Of a DNA stretch of 64,000 bases, positions 12,601 through 24,600 are shown in pieces (the first letter of the stretch is position 1; each line of letters starts with the position of its first letter). Location: NCBI GenBank assembly GCA_003290165.1, contig QNQO01005777.1, forward strand, positions 62,001 to 126,000, written 5' to 3'. Made by a program: the position numbers and the translations under genes. Source of the DNA: Berberis thunbergii. Taxonomy: Eukaryota; Streptophyta; Magnoliopsida; Ranunculales; Berberidaceae. The notes under the pieces were generated by a model, which did not search any database, was not told the DNA's origin, and worked only from the letters and a program-made list of their open reading frames with translations.

Positions 12601-15600
12601 GGTGGTGGTTTTCTGGTCGACGTGACTGACACCAATATATGTACTGGTTCCCTTGTTGGATAGGCTCTATGGTGTTCTTTTTCTTTCTCCTGCATCTTAT
12701 GCCCTGCTGTTCTTACAAGATCTCTGCAACTCCACATCGCCGCTGTTACCCTAGCACTGCTGGCTAGCCTATCTTGTCTGACCAATTTGTCAAATCAGCT
12801 CTCCCACACTGATCGACAACCCCCATATACAGATATGCATTTACGTATTGGACAGGAGTACAGCCCCCTTATATAGATGCACATTTGCAGATTGGACGAA
12901 TGTTATTATTGATTGGAAATCAACTACTACGTTGTCTTCCTTGGTATTTTTCCTTATGTCCTAGCTAAGCAAGAAACAGTGCGTGTCTCTTGGTTTCAAC
13001 TGAAGCCAAGTATTGCGCAATGAAAATCATTACAAGGAAGTTGTCTGGATTGACATTTTACTGGTGGAAATAGGTGTTAATTTCAATGATTCCTACTCCA
13101 GTGATCTGCATTTATCAAAATGCAATTTAAATTGCTCATAATTCATATTTTCACGAGCATGCAGAAGACATTGAGGTTGATTATCATTTTGTCCGCCAAC
13201 ACTATCAACTTGGCGATTTGATCTCTCGAACCTTTCTTTCCATTCAACTACCAAGTCTCATGCAGTGCAATGCTTTCGCTATCTTTTGAGCAAACCACAA
13301 TGGATCTACCTAGATCAACATTCTGAGTTTGAGGGGAGTGACACTGTGACAGGGATATTAAGAAGTGGTACTAGGAAACTAGAAATTATCTTTTTTAATT
13401 CAGGATCTTATTTTAACATTGGCTTGTTTGTTAAAATCTCTGCCTACCTTATTGAGTCCTGCAATAAGAAATTAAAATCTATGTAGTTAGAGGTAAAGCC
13501 TCCAAAAAAATTTTGTAGCACGCCTAGGTGATCCCTTTACATAACAAAAATCAGTACATGCAGCATGCAGGGCACATGCTTAGATTTTTTTTTTTTTTTT
13601 TAAATTTATTTATTTGTTATATAAAAAACTTTACAAATGGTCACAACCCTATATTGACAACAATAAGTCAAGCCCGAGGGAAGAGGCTAGGACTTGTGGA
13701 TGAAGCCTCTGAGACTGATCATGAAGTTGAGGATATACTACACTCCTATCATGATCGTGAAAAGATAGACTTAATTTTGGGGAAGATGTATAAACTTTGG
13801 TTCCGCTTGGTATACGGTAAAAGAATGCATATGCAAAAGTTTACAACGGTTACATAAATTTGGGTACTTGGTTGACTTTGCGAAAAGCAGTTATTGGAAT
13901 TTGAATTCAGCACCTCTACATTTTCAAGTTATAAAATTCTGCAAAACTTTATGGGACAAAATCTCCCGCATTACTTTGCAAAACTCTCATCGTCTCCTCT
14001 TACTTGAATTCTATATTCAACTCCTTAAAACACCCCAACCATCACCACCACAACCACTGCCATTGCCACCAGCTCGGCCACTATAACATAACCACCTTCA
14101 CTACCAGTGCCACCTCCATGATCACACTACCATACGCTATTTATCACAACCACAACCAATTTCACTACTACCACCACCACTATAACATAACCATAGCATT
14201 GTCGCCACCATAACCATTGTCGCCACCACCACCACTACAACTACCATAGCATAACCACCACCATCACTATAACATAATCACCACAACCACCACCATCACC
14301 AATATCACCGCTGCGATCACCATACCCACCACAACCATCCACCACCACCATGACCGCCGCTACTACAACCCCCACCATTATATTCACTGAACCACCACAA
14401 CCACCACCATTTCAACAATCACCGTCATTGCCACCACCACCATCACCCACATTTGCAATCACCATCACCACAATCATTTTTTTGAATTGCCTTTGATTTT
14501 CTTTAATTACTATCAAGCGCCTTGTAAAGTAATGCGTTGCAAACCAATGCAATGCAAATTAATGCATTTGCATTAATTTACAAAATGCATTATTTTACAG
14601 TGTGCCAAGTGGAGCCTTTATGCTATGGTTGTTGTCCTATTTACTTGTTGGTAAAATTGTGAATTTATATTGGTTTATCACTTAAAGATTTAGAACTTTG
14701 TAGATCTAAGATTTAACATTTTAACATATCTATATTACAATTCATAGTGGTGTTTTACTGTTCATTGTTGACTGGGACAAACTAAGTAGTGGAGATAAAC
14801 GATAGTCAGGATTGAAAGTTGGGAAATATGTTGAGGGTTTAGATTCATTTCTTATGATGGTTGTAAATATAAAAACATGTAGAAGACAAAAAATGTGGAA
14901 AAAGTAGGTAGAATGTACATGTGGCAGAGAGAATATTTTGTTTTCATTTTTTAAAAAATGAGATTATCATAACTATTCATGTAGTTGTCGGATTTTAGTA
15001 AACTTGGTAACATTGAAATACAATTTTGAAGATATTTCCAACAAAACCAATGATCAATACAAGCACTTAAAATTTTAAAATATGTATTTTATTATTAAAA
15101 CATGTAAATAGTTTTATTATTTTATGCCTATGTATAAAATTTTTCAAAGAAACGGACAAACATTTTTAATGAATTTACAAACAAAGACCCCGAATATTCA
15201 ATCGATTCTAGTTTTAACCGAGTTTGACTCTAAAAAAATTAGTTTACATTCGAAATATAGTGTTCTAAAAAAGGCCCAGGCGCTAGGCGTTAGAAAAACG
15301 GCCAGATTAATGGCTAGGCGGTCTAGGCGCGGTCTGGGTGGGGTCTGGGCAATCTAGGCGGGGTCTGGGCGAGTTTTTTTATTTTTTATTTATTTTTAAT
15401 AAGGCTGATTGTGTTTTTATTTTATTTTTCTTTCCCCTTTTGGAAATAAACAATTTAATTATTTTTATTCAGTATATGTCTGAATGTAGCAAATGATGAT
15501 TACTCAATTGAATTGTCAAAAGATTTGTCGGTACCAATTTTAGTAATGTAGATTTTATCAAACATGATTGAGGTCATTCATGTAATTTGAAGAAAAATGA

Positions 15601-18600
15601 AGAGTAGGTTTAGATATGTCCACAAATTCAACTTTGTATAAAGTACTCATCATGACCAACTTCAGTCATTTGAGTTTTAATAAATTTTGTTCACGATTGT
15701 TAATTTTTCAGGGTTTTTAAATTTTGCATATGTATCTTGGCATTAAATTGGATATAATTGATAAAGTATTATGCTTAACTTTTGTAAATTATTAAAGTTA
15801 TAATACAAAACCTAAAACCGCTTAGGCCCCTGGGCACTAGGCACATGCTCGCCGCCCGCCCACCGCCTATCACTTTTTAGAACACTGCTAAAATATGATT
15901 TCTTTATGGAACTGATTGAGGGCAATGGTGGGGATGATGGTGAGGGTGTCCAATGCATGATAATTAGCACAAAAAAAGTGTACGTGGAGTGCCAACAATA
16001 CGGGTTATATGCTAGTCTTTTACAAGTTGTAGATCCAATTTATTTTGGACTAATACTGAATAGTAGATCTAAGAAATCTAAAGTTATGATATATTTTGAT
16101 CTTTATCAATGTTTTGCACAATCACACAAAAATAAAGTGCAAGAAAAAAAATAAACCACACGCCATATAACGTGGTTTACTTATTGAGTTTTAAACTCTA
16201 ATGAAACCTCCAAATTTTAAGTTGATATTATTTCGTGTCAAATGGGTGTTAAAATAGGTGAGACTCACAATGACTTGAAGACGGAATATAAGTCGACTGT
16301 GATAGTGACGTTCATCAATCGAAGGTTAAGACGAGAACACAAACTACAATAGCCTTGTGAAAATGGATTCAAGGATTTTGATTTTAATACTATTTGAAAA
16401 TAATTCAATTGAAAATTCTTGAGATATTAACGTGTTGGATCTTTAAAGGTGTCAACTAGATCGACCATTCAAATAGGTTGTGAATAAAACTCTCCATCTG
16501 TTGAGCGCACAAGTCAAGGATGAGAGTTTGACCTATCAAGAAAACAACTCAGAAATGAGCTCCTCCAGTCAAGTCGATTTGAGTTCGATATATTGGATAA
16601 ACAAGTTATGTACTCAGGACTAGTCGAGTACAATAAATTTCCAACATTTTATATCTACACAAACTCCATTACTCTATAAGTAAGAGAGCCAAGGGATATT
16701 GAAGGCATAACTTCGGAGTTAAAAAGCCTAAACTTTCAACATTAAAAGAGTTTTTAGAGTCTTTTGCATCAGTTTTAAAAGAATATAGGTCCGATTTTTG
16801 CAAAAACTTTTATGTGTTAGAAACTTCACACATATTTGTCCTCATTGTACTTATGTATGCACAATGAGTTTTTTGGTCTTGGTACGTTGTTGAGATTGTG
16901 TTGGAAGATCATTGGAGCAAGCTTCCACGTATAAAAGTTGGTTGCAAGTGGAATACTAGCTTATTGTAGAACCATATGGTTTGGTAAGTGCCTCGAGTGA
17001 ACAATCTTGTAATCGTGATATTGTTTCATAGTGAATTTTTCTCAGTAGATGCAGCTTATAGAGTTGGTGTTTAAAACTCTATAAGTGGATCACGTTACAT
17101 CGTGTATTTTAATTTTTTTGCATTTTATTCACTATTTGTGATTGTGTAAATTATTACTAAAGATCAAAGATCATTCATTTAAAAAATGAATATCTTATAA
17201 AGTATCTGTTTAGATCTAAAATCTGTTAAATCTAGTATTGGATATAGATTCAAAGATCAATTAGATCCATAAAAATCTTAAATCCAGAAGTGATTAAACC
17301 AATCGAAATTCTCAATTTCATTCAACTCTATAAGCTACATAAACGGAGAAAAATCCACCATGAAACATTATCACAATTACAAGATTGTTCACTCAAGGCA
17401 CTTACCAAACCATACACAGTTCCACAATGAGCAAGTTCTCCACTTGCAACTAACTTCGATACACAAAAACTTGCTTTAATGATCTTCCTCCACAATCTCA
17501 GCAACAAACTAAGACTAGGACACTACTTGCATTACGCAAGTACGATGCTGACAAAGATGTGTGAAGTTTCTAACACAAGAAAGTCTTTGCAAAACTCAGA
17601 TCTAAAACAAATGCAAAAGAGTAAAAAAAAAAAACCTTTTTTTTGATGTTGAAAGTTCAATTATTTTAACTCCTAAGTTGTGCCTTCAACATCCCTTGGC
17701 TCTCTTATTTATCGAGTTGTGAAATAGCCAAAAGAGGAGAGTTTAAATAGACACAATATGCAGGAAATCTATTGTGCTCGACTAGTCTTGATTGCATGAC
17801 CTGTCTATCCGATGATCGAGCTCAAATCAGCTTGACTGGACGAGTTCATTTTCCGAATTGTTTATTTGATGGGTTGAGCTTTTATCTTGATCTGTATGCT
17901 TAACAGATCGAGCTCTGTCATTGACCTATTTTATTCGGTTGATCTAGTTGACATTGTAAAAGATCCAAACATTAATTTCTCAAGGGTGTTGTACTTTGTG
18001 TTCTCGTCTTTGATTTATGGACACTATTTTGACTTGTTGACTTATACTCCGTCTTCAACTCATTGTAGAACTCACATAGTCTAACACCCATTTTAACACG
18101 AAATAATATCAACCTAAAATCTGGAGGTTTCAGTTAGATTATTATAAAATGGATTTAAATTGCATTTGTATTTATGAAATATATGATTTTGAAATTTTTT
18201 AAAAATCTCCCTGGAATGCTTAGTTTCCCACTGGACACTCTGTCGTGTCCCCTAGTGCCTCCAACTACATAGCTTACAATCACCAAATCAGTTCATGTTT
18301 TCTATCACTAAGTTTGTTCTGCTGAGGTTTGTATAGGCATATGGAAGGTTGGAATTTAGTGCGATTGAAAAATGAACAAAATAAATGACGTAAGAGGTCG
18401 ACAGGTTAGAAATGGAATAAGTAATGCTTTGTTATGTTTGCTTTACTTGATATTGTATTTATTTCATTTTCTAAAATACTCTGCTCAATTCATCTCAATT
18501 CTTTTGCATTTGTTGAGGCTGTCATAGTCAGTGTTCTTTTTTTTTTTTTTTTTTTTTTTTTTGAAAGGCAAGCCGGTTTTATAGCTAGGGTCCGCAAACC

Positions 18601-21600
18601 TAGTCCCGAGATGTGACCTACCGATCAAATAACACCCCGAAATAAAGATGCCTCCAGTGGGTCTCGAAGCAAGGACCTGTGGAACAAGTCCACAACTCCT
18701 TAACCACTCGACCACTCCCCCTTTGGCAGTCAGTGTTCTTTACCCATGACAAGAATTAGGTTTTAGTTTTAAATTCATACTTTTATAAGAAATTGATCAT
18801 GTTCATGATGCTTATATCTATCAACCATTTTAGCTTGCCAAGGCCATGTGGAAACATAATTCATTATTTGTTTATTTAGTATTTTCAAAGTTTTGTTCCT
18901 CCGGGTGTTACTTCACATTATTAGAGTTTGGTCACTGACAAATTCTTGCATTTGTAAACACAACCTTACATTATGTAGGTGTTAAGTAATTGCAGATCGA
19001 TGTCAAAGTTTGGGGTCCCATTCCGTTCCATGGTAGCAACAGGTGGCTTTCGGCAGAAAACTCAGCTTGAAACTCTCAAACAAGATTTAGATGTTCTTAT
19101 AGCTACACCTGGACGCTTTATGTTTCTTCTCAAAGAAGGTTTCTTACAACTGAGAAATCTTAAATGGTAAGACATCTTTGTTATGGTTGCTATTATTTTT
19201 TTTGTTTTTGGAGAGTTTGAGGACTTTAAAAGCAACGTTTAGTGCACATTGTGTGTTTGATTATCAGTTTATTGAAAGGCTGAGGTGCATATGGACATTT
19301 GTATAGTTCTATAAATTTAGTGGAGAAAGAAACTGGCTGTTCTACAGAGCACCAAGGTCATCTTGAATGGTCATACAGAGTAAAAGTTGTAATCAAAAAA
19401 TTCGTCACAAAAGCATTTACCAATGACCACTTTTTCGTGACGAGCATAGTAAAAAACCTTGTTACAAAAAATTATAGTGATGGCCATTGTGGCTGCTACA
19501 ATAGACTGAATATTTTTGCGACGGCACCAGCCATCGGAAAAGGTAATTTTCATTTTATAAATATCTTAATATTTTGATATATATATATATATATATATTT
19601 TTTTTTTTTTGTAAAATACCTTTCCTAACCAAAGCTGGCCGTCAGAAAAGTTAATGAAAATGAAAAAATTTCGCCAAAAAAAAAGAAAAAGTAATAATAA
19701 GAGTATTGTCATTTAATAAAAATTTTGTTATTACAAATATTATTGTCTTACAAATTCACATCCCCTTTACTTTGAAACTACAAGAATACAATTAAGACTA
19801 AAGATCCCTTCCCACATCCTCCCTTGCACTCTCTACATATTCCTTTGATATGTTTAGATCTTGCTTCCACAACAATCTCCAAATGATCTGCTACTGAAGA
19901 TTGATTGGGATTATGATGCAAAGGTGACCAACTTGCAACAAACATGAAGAACTGTGTAATGCCCGTCAAACTTGTTCATAGGTCAATGTAAGCTATCTAA
20001 AAAAGGAAAAAAATCTTTATATACGTTAAATAATTGTTCAAGTGTCGGGTATTTATAAGTCGTTGAAATAACAATGTTTAAAACGCACCCCACTACCCAT
20101 GTAATTGGTGACCCATTATTTTGGTGGTTTCTTATGACAATACACATTTTTTGTAACTAAAACTTGTCACTACAACTTTCCCACCAAATAGTGCCACTTT
20201 TTAACGGACTTTTATTGGTTTGTTGTGACAATAACATGTATGGGCTTTGCAACAAGTGATTAGATCCTTCTTATGTGACGGAGCTTGGTGGTTGTCACAA
20301 AAGTGGTAGTTTTTTTTGTGACAAGAACTATATGGCGGTAAGCAAAGGTTGCTGGAAAAGGTAAGTTTTTTACTAGTGTTACTAGGTGCTAATAGCCTAA
20401 TTTTTCTCCGAGGCTCTACTTATCGTTGAAAAACACTTGAAATCAACATCTATATGTCATCAATCAAGTTAGTTTTTGTTGTTCAGTTGTGCTCCAAGGG
20501 GTGGAGTCAACAAGCTCAGCGATTCCCCTGCAGCACAACCTTCCAGATGAATGAATATCCATAGTCAATCCAAGATGGGTATTAGCAGTTTGACATGGCA
20601 TTGAGCAGTAAATAGAGTGAAAACGTTAACCGCTCAGTGTTGGATGGTATGCATTCAGATGAAATATTTGAGCTCTATCCATGTTGAATGAATGTCCCAT
20701 TGCCTTTAATTCAAAGCCTTCCACTGACTTCAAGTCAAGTAAGGACATACAAAATCAATGAACTGACATGTCTCTGCATCTGAAGCTTCTTGAGTGCATC
20801 ATCATTGCATGTTAGTGTTACTGTTATACAGATCCTAGCTTTTGCTATTCTATGGAATCCTTTGTATTGGAATCCAATGCTCAGGAATCAGCCCTAGAGG
20901 TCTGCAGGCATCCACCTCCACCTCAAACGTCTTAGTTCTTCTTACTTCTCTAGTCTTCTTTCGGTTATTAATAATCGTACTGACCTATTTCACTTGTTTG
21001 TATTCTTTCAGTGCCGTGTTAGATGAGGTAGATATACTCTTTGGCGATGAAGACTTTGAGCAAGTGCTGCAAATCTTAGTTAATTCTGCACCTGTTACTA
21101 CTCAGTATCTCTTTGTGACTGCAACATTGCCAGTGGACATTTACAACAAGCTAGTTGAAGTCTTCCCTGATTGTGAAGTTATCATGGGACCTGGGATGCA
21201 CCGTACAAGCTCTGGCCTTGAAGAGGTCAGTTATTGAAACCTTTCTTAATTCCTGATTTAATCTCCATAGTCATTTTCTCACTTATATTGAATAGTTTCA
21301 TATATTTTGGACTTCATCATCAGTACTGGTTACAGATGACTTGATACAGAGTCATCATTATGAATTCCAAAGACATGGACTGTGAAACCACTCACTGATG
21401 TTGTGTAGGAGCTTGCAGAATATCTACAAAATAAGATTTCAATTTAGGTGAAAATGAAAGAATTTGACTGTCTAACATTTAAGAAGGTTAAATTGGGATT
21501 TGGGGCGTTGGAATTTGAGTAGGTCTTAGCCTCAGTGACTGACACTGTCAAGTTTAATGAGTGCAAGATTCATCCAGGTGTATAACTCAATATACAATCA

Positions 21601-24600
21601 TAGAATGATACAAAAGAATATGATATTCAAAATTCCTCCGTTAAAACACAGTTCAGAAGTTGACCCATAAAACCATAATTTAAGCAAAGCATAAGATAAC
21701 ATAAACCTTTGTGAAGGTTGAAATTGCTCTTCTTTGATTCGCTTCTCTCCTTTTTCCCTTCAATTTTACTCTTGTTTTTTATTCTCTCTCTTTTTACCCG
21801 ATCTCTTCAGTTTGTCCTTTCTTTTCTGATTTCACCAAGGAGTACAGACAGCCCCAGAGTCTAAGCATCATTTATGACATCAGTGTTTAGCAACAGCACT
21901 CTTGACAAATTATATACATTTGTTGTGGAGAAAAAGTATTGGAAAATATTTTGGTGAATCATAAGTCATAACCATAACGCATTAGATATTACCAATATCA
22001 CAGAAGTTTCCAAAACATTTGAGCATAAAATCAACCAGTAGTCATAGAAAAATGATACTATATAAGAAAGATGATTAAACAAACATTGGTCAAAGAAAAA
22101 TCAAAGAAAGCAAAACAAAAATTACAACAGAGCTAGATTTATCCAACCAGGCCCGGGGGAACTGTTTTAAAAATTTCAACTTGCACCCCTTGTGCTCATG
22201 ACCCGTCAAAACATACTCAAGCGGCATATCCGAATATATGATCATCTCGAACAGCATGACTCTCCATACCATAGACATCAATAGTCTTTGAAAACCAGTT
22301 GGCCACAAAACGGGCTTTGAATTGCTCTACTGAATCATCTGGGTCATACAACCTATTGTCTGATTCTGGCTGCGAATTGCTGTGGTGTCAACTTCTAAGT
22401 CTCATTTCACTCAAGCGCCTTTGTATGATCATTCGATAGCTTTCATTTTGCTGAGGAAGATACCTATTAAAGACTTGAGAGCAGTCACAGAATGTTGTGA
22501 CAAAGAAAAATATGGTATGAGATGGAAGATTCACATGTAGTGAAACAAAATGTTAAATAGGATCAAAATACGAAACTTTTTACCTTTCCAAATAGAAATT
22601 ATCGGACAAGATGGAAGAGGATCTTTAATGAAAGGAATTGATAGATGACTGCAGATGTAACGGTTTGGCATAAGAGTGTGTTGGAACATTTGTAACAAAG
22701 GAACACTTAGGAGTAGGTTGCACAGCCACAGGGGCAGTATTTATGAAAGAAACACTTGTAGGTTGGGCAAGTATAGGCAGAACTATAGATGATGGAAGTA
22801 AAGTGTTTCCCCTCACTGGAACACACAAAAAAAAGTTTGTCCTGTAAAGTAAATGTGGTGTTATTCCCAAGAATGTGACATGTGCACTAGTGTTAAACTG
22901 GCAAGATTTAAAATGATAACATCCATACCCATTTTTAGTATATGCGGAGTGTTTTAAAGAGTACTTTATTGCTTGGGGACTGACTTATCAGAATCCAGTC
23001 CTTAAGTATGAATCAATGCAACAAATCGGAAAACTGTAAGAAGGAAATGAAAATATGGTAACAGAAAAGGAAAAGCAATGAGAGGCTATTTGATTACCGG
23101 AAACTGGCCAGGGCATTTGATTAAATTATATAACATGCAATAAGAACTGCATCTTGTTTAAAGCATTCATGGACATGCATTTTAAATAATAAAGTCAAGC
23201 CATATCAAGAGATGTCACAATCTGTGCTCAGAAGTGCCTATTCTTTTTAGCCAAATTCCTGTATTACTCTGACCATATGTAATATAATAAACATAATAAA
23301 CAAAAGAAGGTATTGCAGACAAGATCATTATGGATGTTTTTCAAATCATCCTAAACAGTTATTTATGGTTCACATGGAATGCGTACACAGGTACTTGTTG
23401 ATTGCAGTGGAGATGATAGAATGGAAAAAACCCCAGAGACTGCATTTCAAAATAAGAAATCTGCTTTATTGCAGCTTCTAGATGAAAGCCCAGTTACAAA
23501 AACCATTATCTTCTGCAACAAGGTTAGTTTGAATACCACATAATGAGAACTTTTTTTAACCTGTCAAGGCTATGGTAACATATGTTTCCTTCGATTTTCT
23601 TGTCACTATCCATTCAGATTGAGACTTGTAGAAAAGTTGAGAATGTATTGAAAAGGTTAGACAGGAAGGAAGCTCGTATCAGGGTGTTACCATTCCACTC
23701 TGCTTTGGCACAAGAAGCTCGTCTTGAAAATATGAAGATGTTCCTTGAATCTCAGTCTAAAGAAGACTCACTCTTTCTTATTTGCACTGACAGGTAACGT
23801 GTTAACTTCATGACTAGTTTTTCATTTTAACATCTAAAAAAGAGTCGCTCTTTCTTATTTGTTCTCCTTACTTTGGTCATCTGAATGTTGATGTTCTGTT
23901 TGTTCGATGAAAAGTAGCCCGATGGTGCTTGTTTGAATGCACTTTCATGACTTAAGCAAAGCCTTATTACATTTAAATTTGGGTGAGGATCTTTGTGAAA
24001 GAACTGTTGATTTTTCTGATGCAAATTATTCTTGGAAGCTAAGCAAGACTTGGCCAGAGTAAAAGAGAGCACTAAATCTCAGTAAAATACACCAAAACTG
24101 ATTGAACTTTTGTTTTTCTCGACAGCCTTCTAAATTTTTCTAAACTTGATGTCTTGCTTTTAAAAACATAAGCAATCAGCATATTGGAAATTTCTCACAA
24201 ATTAAGAACCATCACATCTATTGAATCATATTCAACCTCATATGAGGAAAATTTGTACCTTGTAGCACCTCCATAGGTTTAAGTTTAGTATGTTTATTAG
24301 TTCACCTCTCATCATTCCTAGTGTTTTCCTCATGGAAAGTGACACCACAATCATCAATTATCCGAAAATTGAGAAACCCACCGATATTCTGAAGCCCTTA
24401 GCAAGTAATCTCCAACTTGTTATTTAAGCTTCAATCAATCACCATTCTTAGAACCTGTTTGGTAAAAATGTAATTTAGCACTTAAAACTTAATTCTGGAA
24501 AAATCAGTGATTTTCCCTTGAATTAGTGTTTGTTAACATGTCCGAAGTCTGAATTGAACCAAAACCAGTATTCAGTGCCAGATCAAGTGTTTAGACAAAA

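Noticed and set aside
14004..14213. His-rich open frame
   Set aside because: Arises from the (ACC)n microsatellite.
20842..21011. Alternative 5' extension of RH50 exon 5
   Set aside because: The open frame is continuous but has no similarity to RH50; the acceptor TTTCAG at 21006-21011 restores the conserved KCAVLDEVD reading.
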